Shown: positions 38,501-47,133 of the stretch, in pieces
Layout of the letters: each line of letters starts with the position of its first letter
Position numbering within the stretch: the stretch's first letter is position 1
NCBI GenBank assembly: GCA_013377095.1
Contig: JACAAY010000001.1
Span: forward strand, 1 to 64,000
Source: Desulfuromonadales bacterium
GTDB lineage: Bacteria; Desulfobacterota; Desulfuromonadia; Geobacterales; Pseudopelobacteraceae
Reading direction: 5' to 3'
DNA length: 64,000 nt
Made by a program: the position numbers and the translations under genes
Notes under the pieces: generated by a model
What the model saw: only the letters and a program-made list of their open reading frames with translations
Databases searched by the model: none
What the model was told of the DNA's origin: nothing

Positions 38501-39111
38501 GTGTCAAGAATCTTATTTAAAACATTTTCAGCCTCAACATATCTGTTGAGCCTCAGCAGAGTCACACCAAGAGAATTACTGGTTTCGATTCTTTTTGGGT
38601 CAATTGCAAGAGCCGCGGAAAAGCATTTCTCTGCCTCGGCAAAGCATCCCTGCCGGAGAGTCACTTGACCAAGGTCGTACCATCCATCTGCCAGGTCCGG
38701 TCGTAGTTGTACGAGCTTTTCAAGGAGAGGTCGTGCTTCGATGAGGCGATTGAGCTCAAGATAGAGACTGCCAAGTCCAAGAAGGGCTTCGGCAAAAGAG
38801 GTAACAAGGCCAAGCGCTGCGCAATAGGCTGTTTCAGCGGCAGCAATCTCCCCCGTCCATCGCAGCGTGTTGCCGTAGTTGTAGTGGTATATGGGATTGG
38901 AAGAGTTCCGTGCAATGGCCTCACGATAGTAACTAAGTGCCTCTTCATAGCGTCCCTGTGCGTCGAGGGTTGTTGCGAGTGCGTTTAGAGCTTCAGCATC
39001 ATCCGGATGCATACTCATGCAACCTCTGAACTCACTTTCAGCCTCAATGAAGCGTTTTTCGGAGAAGAGCCGGCATCCTTTTTTAAAATCAAATATCTTG
39101 TAGTCATTCAT
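35527..39111 (-). CDS. TPR protein with GT9-like and GT41 (O-GlcNAc transferase-like) domains
   Basis: A 1194-residue protein. Order: TPR repeats (about 1-270, e.g. GRYEEALSYYREAIARNSSN), a GT9/ADP-heptosyltransferase-like domain (about 294-543; YCEQGYGDSIQFVRYVQ, LVITVDSAVAHLAGALGRP), more TPRs (about 590-800), and a GT41 domain (about 819-1160; RIGYVSADFRMHPVGFF, DILVDLSGHTAGNRL, PLQVTWLGYPNTTG). GT41 enzymes add single sugars to Ser/Thr of proteins, so this is a good candidate for initiating flagellin glycosylation. The start MNDYKIFDFKKG at 39111 lies just after the stop of the preceding gene, with a poor ribosome site. Confidence 0.85.
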   Translation of the reverse strand: MNDYKIFDFKKGCRLFSEKRFIEAESEFRGCMSMHPDDAEALNALATTLDAQGRYEEALSYYREAIARNSSNPIYHYNYGNTLRWTGEIAAAETAYCAALGLVTSFAEALLGLGSLYLELNRLIEARPLLEKLVQLRPDLADGWYDLGQVTLRQGCFAEAEKCFSAALAIDPKRIETSNSLGVTLLRLNRYVEAENVLNKILDTNPESSDALCNLGVCYHWSGRIPLAISCLEALLDRVPDHAEGHFNHALALLAAGRFREGWLKYEWRFRKGKPIPERHTDIPRWEGQALSGRKLLVYCEQGYGDSIQFVRYVQQLQAEGATVFVEGKDRLITRLLGTVPGVSEVFSLGEAVPPVDFQVPMMSLPLALGSRSWPPPPPPYLRIPTEVAQQWESRFSLHVGIKIGLAWAGNKDHGNDHNRSILPALLAPLGNIQDITLVSLQFGPATKDYPSFPLLDMTGEASDFLESAALVNCLDLVITVDSAVAHLAGALGRPVWLMLPFNNDWRWMRDRNDSPWYPTMRLFRQEAPGEWEPVLANIARELARFAGRKETLPGVSQDTIADSLNDIMIMKAGAFQDCGHSEQAMAIYKNILLRCPENLEAAFRLALLFMTSQRCSEALPLLRLITTRCPDHQESWFQLGSAHASRREIPEAIDCFTHVLKLDPKHIRAHNCLARCLFESNRPEEAYRHYEEVIRLTPENPEGYSNLGDLCAYYWRISEANDLYRQALTLRPDFPEALCNMGRLCNFEGRIGEAIDYYNRALLIRPTFQAAADNLLLLLNYSDEFTPEYISDEHLRLAKIFPADVDRETCQQKPVGFGRVRIGYVSADFRMHPVGFFIEPVLRCHDQKRFEIICYDCAAVSDEFTEKIKVSGIEWRIVYGLSDTELASRIQEDGIDILVDLSGHTAGNRLGTFALRPAPLQVTWLGYPNTTGLQQIDFRLTDPLADPPGLTDHFYSEHLVRLPRSFLCYSAPLTSPDISPPPSGQIVFCCFNYLAKISNTTLDLWSRLLHMLPNAQLSLKNGPLADQGVRERVLLRFAERGIDTTRLIISGFTSSREDHLKSYSTCHIALDTFPYCGTTTTCEALWMGVPVVSLAGNTHVSRVGASILTAVGIPELIATSHDEYITRAVELACDPDRIARYRQTLRSRMRSSALMDAAGFVSALEEAYRGMLKQQAGSVETSLSQREKAGRNG

Positions 39112-39115
39112 AGGA

Positions 39116-42100
39116 TTATTCACCGCTTCCGTCCAGTACTGTAGGATCAATTCCCAGCAACATGCCACCCTTGCGGAGTTCCTGGGCCATGTCTTCACGC
39201 CCCGCGACATCAAGCTCCAGGGCTCGATCACGGATATAATCTGCGATTGCGTAGTTTAGAGACTCCAGTTCCGTATATGTCGTCCGGGCCAGGTCATGTT
39301 GGTTCGTTACAAGGTAAAGCACCGTCAGCAATGCCAACAGAAGCGGATAATCGGGATGCATCGCCAGCACGGGTGTCAATACGGTAATGGCGCTGTATGG
39401 ATCGTCGCAGAACATCACACAGGTGCCGAAGTTAAAGGCCGCCTCCTTGTGGTAAGGATCAAGTTCAAGCGCTCGCCGTGAGGTATTCAGCGCCTCTCGG
39501 TAACGTTTCATGCCAATGAGCACATAGCTCTTGTTGAATAGAGCCTCCACCGTGTCAGGTTGCACTGATAACACTCTATCCCACAATGCCAGTGCTTCAT
39601 CGAACATCTCCAATTCTCCCGCCTGAACGGCAAGTTCTGTCAGTGCTATTATGTCATTGGGCCGTTCAGCAAGCTTCTCTTTCCCCAGATCGAAGTAGCG
39701 GCGCTGCTTGATTGCCAACTCCTCCGGCAACCCGAAAAGTTCACCGTAGTGATGTACCGTGAAAGATGTCGCTGTACGGATTGCAACACCAGCACTCCGT
39801 AATGAAGGCTCCACCAGTTCATGAACCTCACCGCTGAAGCAAAAGAGCGGATCATTCGGGAATAATTTGACCCGCTGGGCAGGATACCACCCATCAGCCC
39901 GTTCCTCTGACGGGTAGAGGCCATCGTTTGCAGTCCAACCCTGGACATTGATCCGTTCCGTATAGTTTCTGACTATGATACTCCACGCCTCTTTTCTCAC
40001 CGAAGAAGAGCATACCATGTGGCGAAGTGTGTCATGATCCTGTGCCGAGAGAACCTCATCTGCATCCATCACCAGAATCCATTCTCCTCGTGCCTTTGAG
40101 AGAGAAAAGTTGCGAGCATCTGAAAAATTTCCGGTCCAGCTAAAATTGAAGGTTTGGGCACCAAAAGCGGTTGCGATATCTATGGTGCGATCCGAAGAAC
40201 CCGTATCAACAATCACCATCTCTTGGACGACCGGCATTACGCTCGCAAGGCAACGAGGCAGGTTGGCAGCCTCATTCTTCACGATCATGCAGAGTGATAC
40301 GGATTGCGGCTCCCCCCCGACCAATGGATTCCGTGGTCCCTCCTGCCGGCGCAGCTCCAGGGCTGCATCCAACAGATCCCCATCTGCCCCCAATATGGAA
40401 AGTGCCTTCAGTAACACATCCAGAGCCTCACTCGTTTTTCCCACGCTTAAGAGCGTTTCGGTAAGAGATCGTATCAGCAGCCGACTTTCGGGATAACACC
40501 GCAACTTTTCGCTCAGCAATCCGAGGGCCTCTTGCTGCTGTCCCATCCTGGCAGCGGCGTCTAGATATGTCTCCATGATCTTTCCGTCCAGCGGCGACAG
40601 CTGTGCCCCGCGCTTCAACAACTCGTATCCAGCCTGCTTTTCACCGGCAGTCCACAGCATAACTCCCCGGTTGGCACATGGTTCTCCGGCGGTTGGACTG
40701 GCCTTCATGGCTCTCTCAAACCAAACGGCAGCGTCATCCAAATTACCTCGGCGGTGGGACAGCAGGCCCATGATGTTTAACGCCCGCACATTGTCGGGAT
40801 CAATTTCGAGTGCCTCAGCAGCACACCGGCTGGCCTGGTCGTCCTCTCCCATTCCTTCCCGACAAGCGGCCTGTAATGAAAGAATGGTCGCTCTTGGTGT
40901 TTCCTTGGGCATTTCCGGAAAAACCTGCCCGGCATCCTGAAAACGTTTGTCCGTTAGCAGGATGTCAACCAACGCCAGATAGGGCGCAGGATCATCCGGG
41001 GAAACACGGATCCCCTTCTGCAATAATTCCTCAACAGCATGATCTGTTTCCCCGCGCACGGTAAACCGATATGCTTCCGAGATTGCCCGATTCACAATGC
41101 CTGCGCGCAGCAGTGTTTCGTCATCAAGGACACGTCTTGACAGCACATCAGCCGTTTCAGTCCGGCCCTGGGGCACAGTACATCTTTTCAGTTCGGTGAG
41201 TGCCTCCTTCGGCAGACAGCCAGACTGAACAGACAGCTGCAATAGGTTCCGTGCCAATTCCGTGCGCTGTACATCAGCCAGTTTGTGTATGCAGTCAACG
41301 ATAAAACTGGTGATGGCGAAGTTGATCTGTTTGAGCATCTGCAAAAATTCCTCTGCCGATGCACTGTCTCCACGACATAGCCGGATTACAGATAGTAATG
41401 CCACTGCAGGTGGATACGCAGGATGAATGGCAATGATCCGAAACAGTTCGGCTTCGGCTTGCGATAGATCTCCGACGTATAGCTCGCCGGTGGCGTAATA
41501 AAATGCAGCCTCCTTCATGGAAGGATCAATTTTCAACGCCTGTTTGGCTGCCTCGATTGATTCCGGATAGCGCTTGAGATGGTTCAAAACATGGCTGCGG
41601 TTAAAGTGAGCCTGCTTGTTGTTCTGCTGGATATCAAGCACTCGATCCCACAATCCTAGAGCCTCATCAAAACGTCCCACCTCCCCGGCCTGGATAGCCA
41701 ATTCCGCCAGTGCACCAGCATCATTGGGGCTGGTTTTCAGTTTTTCTTTTGCAAGTTCATAGTAATTCAGTTTTTTTGACTTCATGGCATCTTTGTCCAG
41801 ATGACCATAATGGTGAACGACAAACGGCGCCTGGTGGACAGGTATCTCTAAACGCTTCAGGGAATGTTCGACAACCTCATGAACAGGACCCTCAAAGCGG
41901 ATTCTCTGATCGTTTGGAAATAGTCTGGTTTTAGGGCTCGGGCACCAACCGATCCCCCGTTCTTCCCGTGAATACTCTCCGCTGTTTGCCGTCCAGTCGT
42001 GCTGCATGGAGTCCGTCATGTAATTTCTGGTAGTAACAGACCATGCCACCTGTTTTCTCTTGGATTGAGCCAGCATCGATTTTAAAACTTCATAATCGCG

Positions 42101-44686
42101 TGCCGAGAGCACCTCGTCGGCATCCATCACCAGGATCCAGGCTCCTTTTGTCTTTGAAAGAGCATGATTTCGAGCGCTGGAGAAGTTCCCGTTCCAGGTG
42201 AAATCGTAGACCCGAGCCCCAAAGGCGGTGGCTATTTCGACCGTATGGTCAGTTGAGCCGGTATCAACAATAATCATCTCATCCACGACCGGTTTCAGGC
42301 TGGCAAGACAGGCCGGCAGAAATGATTCCTCATCCTTGACGATCATGCAGAGTGAAACGGAGCGCGTACCCGCTTCAGCCAGACGATCGTAGAGACCTAT
42401 GTGCCGGACTAATCGCAGTGCCATGCTCAACAACTCTTCGTCTACGCCGAATCTGACGAGAAATATCTCGCATGCCTCCAACGCCTCCCTCTGCCGCCCA
42501 CACCTTTCGAGCATTTCGGCGTGATGCCGCCCCAGGTTACAGCTGTCAGGATACTGATGCGCGGCATCGGTAATCACCAGAAGGGCATCGACCAGATGGT
42601 CAAGCCGTTCAGACATATCCCGCAGAATTATTACCGCTTCCCCGTTCAACGGATCAACCACCACCGCCCGGCGCACAGCCTGATACGCACCATCCTGATC
42701 ACCGTTCCCCCACAACAACATCCCCAGTGACAACCATCCGCCACCGCAGGAAGGATCTGCCTCAATCGCTTTCCGGAAGAATGCCTCCGCTTCTCCCGGT
42801 TCCCCTCGACGTGCCGCCAACGTGCCAAGAACAACCAGCACACGGGGACAGCTCCCGCCATCAGAGAGAGCTCGTTCCGCGCACCGTGCCGCGGTACCAT
42901 CGTCTCCGAGAGCGGAATAACAGAGCGCCTCAAGTTCGGCCCCAGAGATCCCGGTGCCCCCGGGAAACTCGGCCAAAACCTGGAGCGCTTCATCATAACG
43001 ACCGGAAGCAATCAGCATCTCCGTTAGTGCGATATATGGCGTTTTACACGAGGCGTCCGCTTTGATCCCCTTCTGAATCAGTATCTCTACAGCCTCATTC
43101 AGGAGTCCTTTCTGATCACGTCGCTGGGCCTCCTCAACTGAAATCAGTATCAGCCAGCGGCGAAGTGTTGCTTCATCAAGATTATTGGGCGCCCATTTAT
43201 AATTAAACAGCTGGTGGTTATTCTTCATGGCCTGAGAAAAATCAACCCGATTGCCGGTAAAGGTTGCGCCACCGGCATGATGCACAAACACGTCACCCGC
43301 AATCATGTTGCGATAGCCGGCCAACTCCGCCCGCAAACAGTAGTCGTCATCCTCGAAATTTCCCGAACCGAAGTCTTCATCCAGCAAACCGATTTTTTCT
43401 GGCAGCTCCCGCCGGAAATGCATGCAGAATCCGACAATACGGCGTTGGCGGATAATCTGGTAGCGATTCCTCTCGCGGAACGCCGCTGCCCAGGCAGGCA
43501 GTTCTTCCAGGGTTCCATAGCCTGAATCCGCTACCACCTGTACCCCGCTGGCGCTGTTTGTCATGGGACCGACGATGCCAACATCCGGGTAGCGGTCAAG
43601 CAGCTCCCGCATGCCGGTCAGCCAGCCTGACGTCACTATCGTATCATTATTCAACAGAACGATATGTGAGCCCGCAGCAGCCAGGATCCCCTGGTTGCAT
43701 CCCTTGGCAAACCCCAGGTTGGAGCCGTTTTCTATTATTCGACAGATTGGATCGTGCGCCGCCTGCTCCCGCAGCCAATCCAGCGTGCCGTCGCTTGAAC
43801 CGTTGTCGACGAAGATGATCTCGTACGGGGCGTCGGTATGTGCCCGAATGCTGGCCAGGCAGGCCTTGGTGTATTCAAGCTGGTTCCAGGTCAGGATGAT
43901 GATGGAGGTCAAGTCAGGCGTGCTCGACAGCGGGGCGAGGGTGGGGGGGCGGCTTGAGATGATGGTTTCGATGTACTCGGCGGCCTCTTTGTTTGAGTTG
44001 ATTTCCGGGTACCAGGTCATCTGGATGAATTGATCGAGCTGGCGCTGAAACTCGACAGGACCAGGCGGGAGCGGTTGGTGTCCAGCCATATCAACTAGGG
44101 TATCACCATCGATACGCATTACCGTGCAACCACATAATGTCGCTTCTGTCAAAAGATGCGTCCGATGATCATAGCTGTAAAATGTTCTGGTGCGATTAAG
44201 AAGTTCTGCCAGTTCCCGTCGTTTTGTCGGCCACTTATAGGTGATCTCGATACACCCGTTTGTTGCGGGGTGATGGGTGTTCTGCCCCTTTCCGACCCAG
44301 ACACAGTCTACGGTTCTCTCCAATTCTCTATCCGTGAAAAAATCTTCGATTATCGGTATTTCCAGGTATACCCCGTTTGAATATTGGGAAAACTCTTCCG
44401 TATAGGCCACCAGTATTTCATTGCTGTCATATTCGGTGGTTCCGCCAAGTTTGCCCGGCACATTCAGAATATATCTGACCACTCTTTTTGCATTCAGGGG
44501 ATTGCCTGGAATGATTTCCGGATAGACGACAATGTCGTCATCCTGAATGGCATAGGGAGCATTGATGTCAATATTGGGGATTATGGCATCCTTGCCCGAT
44601 CGGATCAGCCATTTCTGCAGTTCCTGCAGTACTGCGATGCCGGCGGTTTTTTGATTGTAGGTCGGAGCTACAATGACATATCTCAT
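39116..44686 (-). CDS. Giant TPR protein with three GT2 glycosyltransferase domains
   Basis: An 1856-residue protein. Residues 1-260 form a GT-B-like or unknown N-terminal domain (MRYVIVAPTYNQKTAGIAVL). GT2 domain 1 (about 264-500) has TSIIILTWNQ, IFVDNGSSDG and VLLNNDT. After TPRs comes GT2 domain 2 (about 773-950; SVSLCMIVKDEE, DTGSTDHT, VMDADEVL), another TPR stretch, and GT2 domain 3 (about 1459-1652; SVSLCMIVKNEA, DTGSSDRT, VMDADEVL), then final TPRs. Domains 2 and 3 with their TPRs are clearly an internal duplication. It would extend a glycan in several steps. The start overlaps the upstream FkbM stop by four bases (ATGA). Confidence 0.85.
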   Translation of the reverse strand: MRYVIVAPTYNQKTAGIAVLQELQKWLIRSGKDAIIPNIDINAPYAIQDDDIVVYPEIIPGNPLNAKRVVRYILNVPGKLGGTTEYDSNEILVAYTEEFSQYSNGVYLEIPIIEDFFTDRELERTVDCVWVGKGQNTHHPATNGCIEITYKWPTKRRELAELLNRTRTFYSYDHRTHLLTEATLCGCTVMRIDGDTLVDMAGHQPLPPGPVEFQRQLDQFIQMTWYPEINSNKEAAEYIETIISSRPPTLAPLSSTPDLTSIIILTWNQLEYTKACLASIRAHTDAPYEIIFVDNGSSDGTLDWLREQAAHDPICRIIENGSNLGFAKGCNQGILAAAGSHIVLLNNDTIVTSGWLTGMRELLDRYPDVGIVGPMTNSASGVQVVADSGYGTLEELPAWAAAFRERNRYQIIRQRRIVGFCMHFRRELPEKIGLLDEDFGSGNFEDDDYCLRAELAGYRNMIAGDVFVHHAGGATFTGNRVDFSQAMKNNHQLFNYKWAPNNLDEATLRRWLILISVEEAQRRDQKGLLNEAVEILIQKGIKADASCKTPYIALTEMLIASGRYDEALQVLAEFPGGTGISGAELEALCYSALGDDGTAARCAERALSDGGSCPRVLVVLGTLAARRGEPGEAEAFFRKAIEADPSCGGGWLSLGMLLWGNGDQDGAYQAVRRAVVVDPLNGEAVIILRDMSERLDHLVDALLVITDAAHQYPDSCNLGRHHAEMLERCGRQREALEACEIFLVRFGVDEELLSMALRLVRHIGLYDRLAEAGTRSVSLCMIVKDEESFLPACLASLKPVVDEMIIVDTGSTDHTVEIATAFGARVYDFTWNGNFSSARNHALSKTKGAWILVMDADEVLSARDYEVLKSMLAQSKRKQVAWSVTTRNYMTDSMQHDWTANSGEYSREERGIGWCPSPKTRLFPNDQRIRFEGPVHEVVEHSLKRLEIPVHQAPFVVHHYGHLDKDAMKSKKLNYYELAKEKLKTSPNDAGALAELAIQAGEVGRFDEALGLWDRVLDIQQNNKQAHFNRSHVLNHLKRYPESIEAAKQALKIDPSMKEAAFYYATGELYVGDLSQAEAELFRIIAIHPAYPPAVALLSVIRLCRGDSASAEEFLQMLKQINFAITSFIVDCIHKLADVQRTELARNLLQLSVQSGCLPKEALTELKRCTVPQGRTETADVLSRRVLDDETLLRAGIVNRAISEAYRFTVRGETDHAVEELLQKGIRVSPDDPAPYLALVDILLTDKRFQDAGQVFPEMPKETPRATILSLQAACREGMGEDDQASRCAAEALEIDPDNVRALNIMGLLSHRRGNLDDAAVWFERAMKASPTAGEPCANRGVMLWTAGEKQAGYELLKRGAQLSPLDGKIMETYLDAAARMGQQQEALGLLSEKLRCYPESRLLIRSLTETLLSVGKTSEALDVLLKALSILGADGDLLDAALELRRQEGPRNPLVGGEPQSVSLCMIVKNEAANLPRCLASVMPVVQEMVIVDTGSSDRTIDIATAFGAQTFNFSWTGNFSDARNFSLSKARGEWILVMDADEVLSAQDHDTLRHMVCSSSVRKEAWSIIVRNYTERINVQGWTANDGLYPSEERADGWYPAQRVKLFPNDPLFCFSGEVHELVEPSLRSAGVAIRTATSFTVHHYGELFGLPEELAIKQRRYFDLGKEKLAERPNDIIALTELAVQAGELEMFDEALALWDRVLSVQPDTVEALFNKSYVLIGMKRYREALNTSRRALELDPYHKEAAFNFGTCVMFCDDPYSAITVLTPVLAMHPDYPLLLALLTVLYLVTNQHDLARTTYTELESLNYAIADYIRDRALELDVAGREDMAQELRKGGMLLGIDPTVLDGSGE

Positions 44687-45858
44687 GATGGTGAAGTTTC
44701 CCTTACTGCGTCAGTGGTTGCGTACAGGACGGTTTCTCCGGTGAAAGAGGTATAGTTTCGCAAATGGAAACGGTAGCCAAGCCCCAGACTGTCGAGATAG
44801 AGCGGTATCTCCCACAGGTGCTGTGGGGCATGATACAGGCAGATCGCCAGATCCGGGCGGCTTTCCCGAATCGTATTTTCAGCGCCTTTCAGCGCTTCAA
44901 GCTCAGCCCCTTCAATGTCCATGATGATATACGTCGGATTAAATCCGGGCAGAACATGGTCAATCGTAACAGCTTGAATCCATGACTGACCCGATGCCAA
45001 GATTCTCGACCCGAAACTGGTGTCGGAATAGGTAAATGGCTCTACTCCATCATGGCTGTAAACGGCGCAGGGGATCGCGGTTACCCGCCGGGCCAGGACA
45101 TGCCTGTTTGTGGACAGGTATTCCGCAGTCAACCTGAACTGATTCGGATCCGGCTCGAAGCAGACCAGTTCATCGATCCTCCCTGTCCGGCACAAGACGC
45201 TGGCCAACTCGCCAATGCTCACCCCGCAGTAAATGGTTCGGGAATAGCCCTTGGCCAACGGGAAGCCTTTGGGGGTATACTGCTCGCCCCTGTCGCACAT
45301 GGGAATTGCAACCGGCTTTCGCTGAAGGTGGGTCTGCAGGCAGCGTATGAAGACCTCTCTGCTGCGGTCGTCATCCAGAATGTTCAGACAGGCTTCGATG
45401 CTTTCCCGCTGATTCGAAAAATAGGCAAATCCGATGTCCTCAAGCTCTTGAGGCAGGCAAAAGGGGTTATGAATCTCGTAGATATCCATCAGCGAGATGA
45501 TGTTGAGAAACCCTATCTGCCGCAACGATTGGACAACCTCGTCAAAATAGCGCTGTTTGCCGAGGCAGACAACCACCACTCCTGTCTCTTTCTCCTCGAT
45601 GGACGGCTGATAATCCGAGGGAGAAAAGGCAGGAATCCCCTCAAAGGTTTCGCCTTGGCCAAATTTTCGATCCAGAACGACAGACGGGATATGGCCGTAC
45701 TGCCGCATGACTACCTCTTTGAAGTAGTGGAACGACTCTCCTGCCCCGTACACAATGATAGCGCGTCCCTGGAAAATTTTATGGATGAAAAAGGCGTCTC
45801 CCGGGAATGATCCTTGATCAAACATTTGGGAAAGGGCAGTTTTGTAATCATTCATCAT
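44683..45858 (-). CDS. FkbM methyltransferase with N-terminal Rossmann-like module (paralogue 1)
   Basis: A 391-residue protein, the most divergent of six paralogues. The N-terminal module has AIIVYGAGESFHYFKEV and VVLDRKFGQGETFEGIPAF. The FkbM domain has CFEPDPNQF, YIIMDIEGAELEALKGAE and PDLAICLYH. Motif I, normally an acidic strand end then G-x-x-x-G, reads TIYCGVSIGELAS, so SAM binding may be altered. FkbM enzymes O-methylate sugars or similar acceptors. It ends in an ATGA overlap with the giant glycosyltransferase gene. Confidence 0.8.
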   Translation of the reverse strand: MMNDYKTALSQMFDQGSFPGDAFFIHKIFQGRAIIVYGAGESFHYFKEVVMRQYGHIPSVVLDRKFGQGETFEGIPAFSPSDYQPSIEEKETGVVVVCLGKQRYFDEVVQSLRQIGFLNIISLMDIYEIHNPFCLPQELEDIGFAYFSNQRESIEACLNILDDDRSREVFIRCLQTHLQRKPVAIPMCDRGEQYTPKGFPLAKGYSRTIYCGVSIGELASVLCRTGRIDELVCFEPDPNQFRLTAEYLSTNRHVLARRVTAIPCAVYSHDGVEPFTYSDTSFGSRILASGQSWIQAVTIDHVLPGFNPTYIIMDIEGAELEALKGAENTIRESRPDLAICLYHAPQHLWEIPLYLDSLGLGYRFHLRNYTSFTGETVLYATTDAVRETSPS

Positions 45859-45877
45859 AGTTCTTCTGGCCTTTCAT

Positions 45878-47104
45878 TTACGGCACGGCAAAGAGAATCG
45901 TCTCTGAAAAGGTTGTGCAATAGTGCCGGAGATAGAACTTGTAGTCCGGATAGAAATTATGCAGCAAGAGAGGGATTTTAAAGATGTCGTCACGTTTGTG
46001 ATAGAGGCTGATGGCCAGCTTGGGCCTGTTTTGGCAGATGGTTCCTATTGCTCCGATAAGGGCCTGCAACTCGGCGCCCTCAATGTCCATTTTGATGAAA
46101 GTGACTCCTGCGTCCGGGATCAATTCATCCATACTGGCCACATCCACCTCAATCGTGCCGTCATTGCTCAGGCTTCCCGGGGTGCCGGCCTGCAGCGGAT
46201 CCGGATTGGAGAAGCGGAGGCGGTCACGCTGCGACCACAATCCGTAGGGGAGGCAGCGCACATTGGGGAGATGCTGCGTGTTGAGTACGAGCTGCCTGAA
46301 ATTGTTCGGATCGGGTTCGAAATTGATGATTTCCCGGTACTCAAGCCCCTTGGCCGCGCAGCTCGCGGCGAACTCGAGGGCGCAGTCGCCCACCAGAGCG
46401 CCCACATTGGCAAAGACCTCCTGCTCCCCCAGCTGACAGAAGTCGCTGTTGAAATAGAAGTAGTTCTCGTCATAGCGCGGTTCGGAGAAGAGCTTGTCGC
46501 CCGGAGGGGCATGCAGATCCGCATAGCCATCGATGAAGCGCCGGAACGAGGCGTAGTCGTAGGCACTGGCGAACAGGGCGATGCGCCGGACGAACAGCTC
46601 CTTTGATTTCTGGTCGGAGAGCAGGTCGAAGGCAGCCTGCAGCTGCTGTTCGTGGGCATACAGCTCCGCTACCGTCCAGCAATACTGGTTGACGAGGTTG
46701 GTGTAATAGAGCAGTGGCTCGGTCGGAGGGATATGGAGCCGGTCCTCTGAAAAACCGCAGCCCAGCAGCTGATCATGGATCTGCAGGGCGGTCTGCCGAG
46801 CCGTGGAGATGACGATCAGGCAGTCCCGGTGGCTACTGGCCAGCTCCTCCAGGGAGATGACCGGATGCCCGCCGCAGCGGGTGCCGACGAGGGCGGGGTT
46901 GTTGTCGCAGAAGGCGGCGATCGTAACGAAGTGGATCTTCAGGGCGTTGCAGAGGTAGCTGCCGGCCGATCCCGCGCCGAACAGCACCACCGGTAAGCTG
47001 CCGCCGGTCACGGCGGCAAGGTGCCAGCCCAGAATGTTCGGCAGGAAATCGGCCATTTCGCAAGATGTTGTCAACTCGTTTATTTCACGCAGTACCTGGT
47101 TCAC
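45878..47104 (-). CDS. FkbM methyltransferase with Rossmann-like module (paralogue 2)
   Basis: A 408-residue protein starting at a GTG with AAGGAG six bases upstream. N-terminal module about 30-150: PVVLFGAGSAGSYLCNAL, FCDNNPALVGTRCGGHPVIS. A helical linker (YAHEQQLQAAFDLLSDQKSK) shared with its paralogues follows. The C-terminal FkbM domain has VFANVGALVGDCALEFA, INFEPDPNNF, VTFIKMDIEGAELQALIGA and PKLAISLYHKRDD. Clearly GC-rich over its N-terminal half compared with the carbamoyltransferase region. The substrate is probably a sugar; this is inference from context. Confidence 0.84.
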   Translation of the reverse strand: MNQVLREINELTTSCEMADFLPNILGWHLAAVTGGSLPVVLFGAGSAGSYLCNALKIHFVTIAAFCDNNPALVGTRCGGHPVISLEELASSHRDCLIVISTARQTALQIHDQLLGCGFSEDRLHIPPTEPLLYYTNLVNQYCWTVAELYAHEQQLQAAFDLLSDQKSKELFVRRIALFASAYDYASFRRFIDGYADLHAPPGDKLFSEPRYDENYFYFNSDFCQLGEQEVFANVGALVGDCALEFAASCAAKGLEYREIINFEPDPNNFRQLVLNTQHLPNVRCLPYGLWSQRDRLRFSNPDPLQAGTPGSLSNDGTIEVDVASMDELIPDAGVTFIKMDIEGAELQALIGAIGTICQNRPKLAISLYHKRDDIFKIPLLLHNFYPDYKFYLRHYCTTFSETILFAVP

Positions 47105-47133
47105 CTGGTGCTCCTTCGGCGGTTTGAGTTCAT

